Source of the DNA: DATBGS01 sp036557885
GTDB taxonomy: Bacteria; Chloroflexota; Ktedonobacteria; Ktedonobacterales; DATBGS01
Assembly: GCA_036557885.1 (NCBI GenBank)
Contig: DATBGS010000126.1
Location: 37,009 to 101,008, forward strand
Length of the DNA stretch: 64,000 nucleotides
Direction of reading: 5' to 3'
Below the pieces are notes generated by a model, which was not told the origin of the DNA, did not search any database, and saw nothing but the letters and a program-made list of their open reading frames with translations. Shown here in pieces: positions 61,878 to 64,000 of the stretch (within the stretch, counting starts at the first letter, position 1; each line of letters starts with the position of its first letter). The position numbers and the translations under genes are program-made.

Positions 61878-62023
61878 GCTGGCGGTTAAAACCGCGTCTA
61901 TGGGCGTACCGCCACGAAACCCGCCTGCGCGGGTTAGAGTGGAAGGAACACCGAGGGACAGGGGGAATCCGCGCAGGCGGACTTGGTGGCCGAAGGCCCA
62001 TAGGCGCGAATTTATTCGCCAGC
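61878..62023. repeat. 146-bp MITE/REP-like inverted-repeat element between atpG and atpD
   Basis: Both ends begin GCTGGCG and read inward to CTATGGGC and CCGCCTGCGCGG, giving arms of about 53 bp with roughly 75-80% identity. Each arm has its own sub-hairpin: CGGTT/AACCG at the left and CGAAT/ATTCG at the right, so the differences between arms are compensated within each. It begins 3 nt after the atpG stop and ends 14 nt before the atpD ATG. No coding capacity and no clear target duplication. A non-autonomous mobile or REP-type repeat is likely. Confidence 0.7.
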
Positions 62024-62036
62024 AAGGAGAGCAACC

Positions 62037-63452
62037 ATGTCTAATTCCGCCCCAACCAAAGGCACCATTGTGCAAGTGCTGGGTGCAGTGGTGGATATTG
62101 AATTTCCACCCGATAAGCTTCCAGCCATCTATAACGCCGTAACCACCACGATTGAAGGCCAGGAAAAGCCCCTGACCCTGGAGGTGCAGCAGCACCTGGG
62201 CAATAACTGGGTGCGCTGCGTGGCGATGGGTCCAACCGACGGCCTCAAGCGTGGTGAACCAGCCGTTGATTCCGGCGGCCCCATCACCATCCCTGTTGGC
62301 CCCAAGACACTTGGCCGCATCTTTAACGTGCTGGGCCAGGCCGCAGACAACAAGCCAGAAGTGACCGACTCGCCACGCCTGCCTATCCACCGCCAGGCTC
62401 CCACACTCGAAGAGCAGGCAACAAGTGTCGAAGTCTTTGAGACCGGGATCAAAGTCATTGACATGATTGCCCCCTTTATGAAGGGCGGCAAGATCGGCAC
62501 ATTCGGCGGCGCCGGAGTCGGCAAGACCATTATCATTCAGGAACTGATCAACAACATCGCCAAAGCGCACGGCGGCTACAGCGTCTTTGCTGGCGTGGGC
62601 GAGCGCACCCGCGAAGGCAACGACCTCTACCACGAAATGACCGAGGCTGGCGTGCTGGATAAGCTGGCGATGGTCTTTGGGCAAATGAACGAGCCACCTG
62701 GCGCCCGGCTGCGCGTCGGACTATCTGGCCTGACCCTGGCAGAATACTTCCGCGATGCCGAAGGCAAGGACGTGCTGCTGTTCATTGATAACATCTTTCG
62801 CTTCACACAGGCTGGCTCCGAAGTCTCCGCCCTGCTGGGCCGCATGCCCTCAGCGGTGGGCTACCAGCCCAACCTGGCCGAAGAGATGGGCGCCCTGCAA
62901 GAGCGCATCACCTCCACCAAGAAGGGGTCCATCACCTCCATGCAGGCCGTCTACGTGCCCGCTGACGACTACACCGACCCCGCTCCGGCCACCACGTTTG
63001 CGCACCTGGATTCCACCATCGTGCTGGAGCGCGCCCTCACCGAGAAAGGCATCTACCCCGCAGTAGACCCGCTGGCCTCCACCAGCCGCGTGCTTGACCC
63101 GCTGGTTGTCGGCCAGGAGCACTATGACACGACTCGCGCCGTTCAGAAGGTGCTTCAGCGCTACAAAGACCTGCAAGACATCATCGCCATCCTGGGTGTG
63201 GATGAGCTTTCCGATGAAGACAAGTTGGTGGTGGGGCGCGCGCGCAAAATGGAGCGCTTCTTCTCGCAGCCCATGTTTGTTGCCCAGGCGTTTACAGGCC
63301 GCGAAGGGAAATACGTCCCGGTCAAAGAGACGGTGCGCGCCTTTAAGGAAATCCTTGAAGGCAAGCACGACCGCATCCCTGAGCAATACTTCTACATGGT
63401 TGGCGGCATTGACGATGTGATCGCCGCCTATGAAGCCGACCAGAAGAAGTAG
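62037..63452 (+). CDS. atpD: ATP synthase subunit beta
   Basis: 471 residues, the catalytic subunit. P-loop GGAGVGKTI, catalytic Glu in GERTREGNDLY, VLLFIDNIFRFTQAGSEVSA and the DELSDEDK variant of the DELSEED lever loop. AAGGAGAG precedes ATG 62037, just after the repeat element, so its translation signals are intact. Confidence 0.98.
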   Translation: MSNSAPTKGTIVQVLGAVVDIEFPPDKLPAIYNAVTTTIEGQEKPLTLEVQQHLGNNWVRCVAMGPTDGLKRGEPAVDSGGPITIPVGPKTLGRIFNVLGQAADNKPEVTDSPRLPIHRQAPTLEEQATSVEVFETGIKVIDMIAPFMKGGKIGTFGGAGVGKTIIIQELINNIAKAHGGYSVFAGVGERTREGNDLYHEMTEAGVLDKLAMVFGQMNEPPGARLRVGLSGLTLAEYFRDAEGKDVLLFIDNIFRFTQAGSEVSALLGRMPSAVGYQPNLAEEMGALQERITSTKKGSITSMQAVYVPADDYTDPAPATTFAHLDSTIVLERALTEKGIYPAVDPLASTSRVLDPLVVGQEHYDTTRAVQKVLQRYKDLQDIIAILGVDELSDEDKLVVGRARKMERFFSQPMFVAQAFTGREGKYVPVKETVRAFKEILEGKHDRIPEQYFYMVGGIDDVIAAYEADQKK

Positions 63453-63482
63453 GACCAGCCGGAGAACCGTCAGGAGAACATC

Positions 63483-63947
63483 ATGGCAACCCGCCCGACC
63501 CTGCATGTTGAAATTGTCACCCAGGACCGCAATGTCTACAGCGGCGAAGCCGATATGGTTGTTGCGCCGGGTATCGAGGGCGTGCTGGGCATCTTGCCCC
63601 GCCACGCCCCCCTGCTCACCACCCTCCAGGTGGGCGAACTGCGCATCAAATATGGCGGCGACGAAGAGGAAATCTTTGTCGCAGGTGGCTTCCTGGAAGT
63701 CTATCATAACGTCGTCACCGTGCTGGCCGATTCTGCCGAGCGTGCCGAAGACATTGACACCGCTCGCGCCGAAGAAGCCCGCCGCCGCGCCCAAGTGCTG
63801 CTGGAACAGCGCGAGGCCAATGTAGACATCGGCGCCGTGCAAGGCTCACTGGAGCGCGCGCTGGGCCGCCTGAAGGTGGCCGAAATCTCCCGGCGGCGAC
63901 ATGGTGGCCGCCGTCAGAGTCCGCCGCCGCAGGAGCTTGGCGGCTAA
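63483..63947 (+). CDS. atpC: ATP synthase subunit epsilon
   Basis: 154 residues. N-terminal beta-sandwich (LHVEIVTQDRNVYSGEADMVVAPGIEG-type start and GILPRHAPLLT) and a C-terminal helical hairpin rich in Ala, Arg and Glu that can inhibit rotation. The tail (RRRHGGRRQS) is unusually basic. Last gene of the operon; a palindrome follows. Confidence 0.96.
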   Translation: MATRPTLHVEIVTQDRNVYSGEADMVVAPGIEGVLGILPRHAPLLTTLQVGELRIKYGGDEEEIFVAGGFLEVYHNVVTVLADSAERAEDIDTARAEEARRRAQVLLEQREANVDIGAVQGSLERALGRLKVAEISRRRHGGRRQSPPPQELGG

Positions 63948-63978
63948 CGAGCGAGCGTCTTTCGCGCAGAGAAGAGCG

Positions 63979-64000
63979 GGCGAGGCATGCATGCCTCGCC
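63979..64000 (+). terminator. Palindrome after atpC, at the window edge
   Basis: Ten-bp arms (63979-63988 with 63991-64000) around a GC centre. The window ends here, so any U tract is not visible. Likely terminator of the ATP synthase operon. Confidence 0.55.

Noticed and set aside
61878..62142. Small plus-strand ORF crossing the inverted-repeat element
   Set aside because: It overlaps the repeat and the start of atpD in another frame and has no family match or ribosome-binding site.
62850..63842. 330-codon antisense frame spanning atpD and atpC
   Set aside because: Shadow of two certain genes, with no motif.

Overview
The window looks like chromosomal housekeeping DNA from a GC-rich, Gram-positive-type bacterium, most probably a Chloroflexota member close to the Ktedonobacteria. 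This is inferred from the mix of a B. subtilis-type large SRP RNA next to dnaX-ybaB-recR, a sufC-D-S-U operon under an Rrf2 regulator, several transmembrane Ser/Thr kinases with Pro/Thr-rich linkers, PocR and GAF histidine kinases, a sedolisin lipoprotein, and secD-secF and bEFHAGDC-type ATP synthase operons. No tRNA, rRNA, CRISPR array, phage module or insertion sequence was recognised.

Layout. 1-4.8 kb: a multi-GAF histidine kinase cut by the left edge, an M16 peptidase and a PLP-dependent dehydratase. 4.9-8.8 kb: one very large protein that joins an ImmA/IrrE-type metallopeptidase, a UvrD-like helicase and a Fe-S RecB-like nuclease domain whose catalytic motif looks lost. 8.9-18.4 kb: a PH-like membrane protein, a metallo-beta-lactamase-fold protein, argS, ftsK, a small membrane protein and a PocR histidine kinase. 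18.5-24.5 kb (minus strand): a lysozyme-like membrane protein, recA with an SOS-like promoter, recR, ybaB, dnaX and the SRP RNA. 24.7-32.1 kb: sedolisin with a coupled leader ORF, a class II amidotransferase paired with a receiver-only regulator, a large unknown protein, a DinB-like protein and carbonic anhydrase. 32.2-40.7 kb: trehalose-6-phosphate synthase, a kinase plus pseudokinase operon with helically phased repeats upstream, a small Cys-rich ORF, groES-groEL and a SixA-like phosphatase.

40.8-49.7 kb: a membrane protein, two secreted cell-wall enzymes (NlpC/P60 and LysM-CHAP), the suf operon with its Rrf2 regulator but no sufB, a small lipoprotein and a small Pro-rich protein. 49.7-56.2 kb: secD-secF with unusual low-complexity additions, a family 2 glycosyltransferase and a NarL-type two-component pair. 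56.3-64.0 kb: the complete F-type ATP synthase operon, with a 146-bp inverted-repeat element between atpG and atpD.

Promoters are mostly of the housekeeping sigma type with 17-18 bp spacers, often with a TGn extended -10. Gene ends usually carry strong hairpins, several of them almost loopless palindromes without a U tract. The strongest candidates for something undescribed are the peptidase-helicase-nuclease fusion, the kinase/pseudokinase pair with its phased operator, the SRP RNA with a changed apical loop, and the structured repeat inside the ATP synthase operon.
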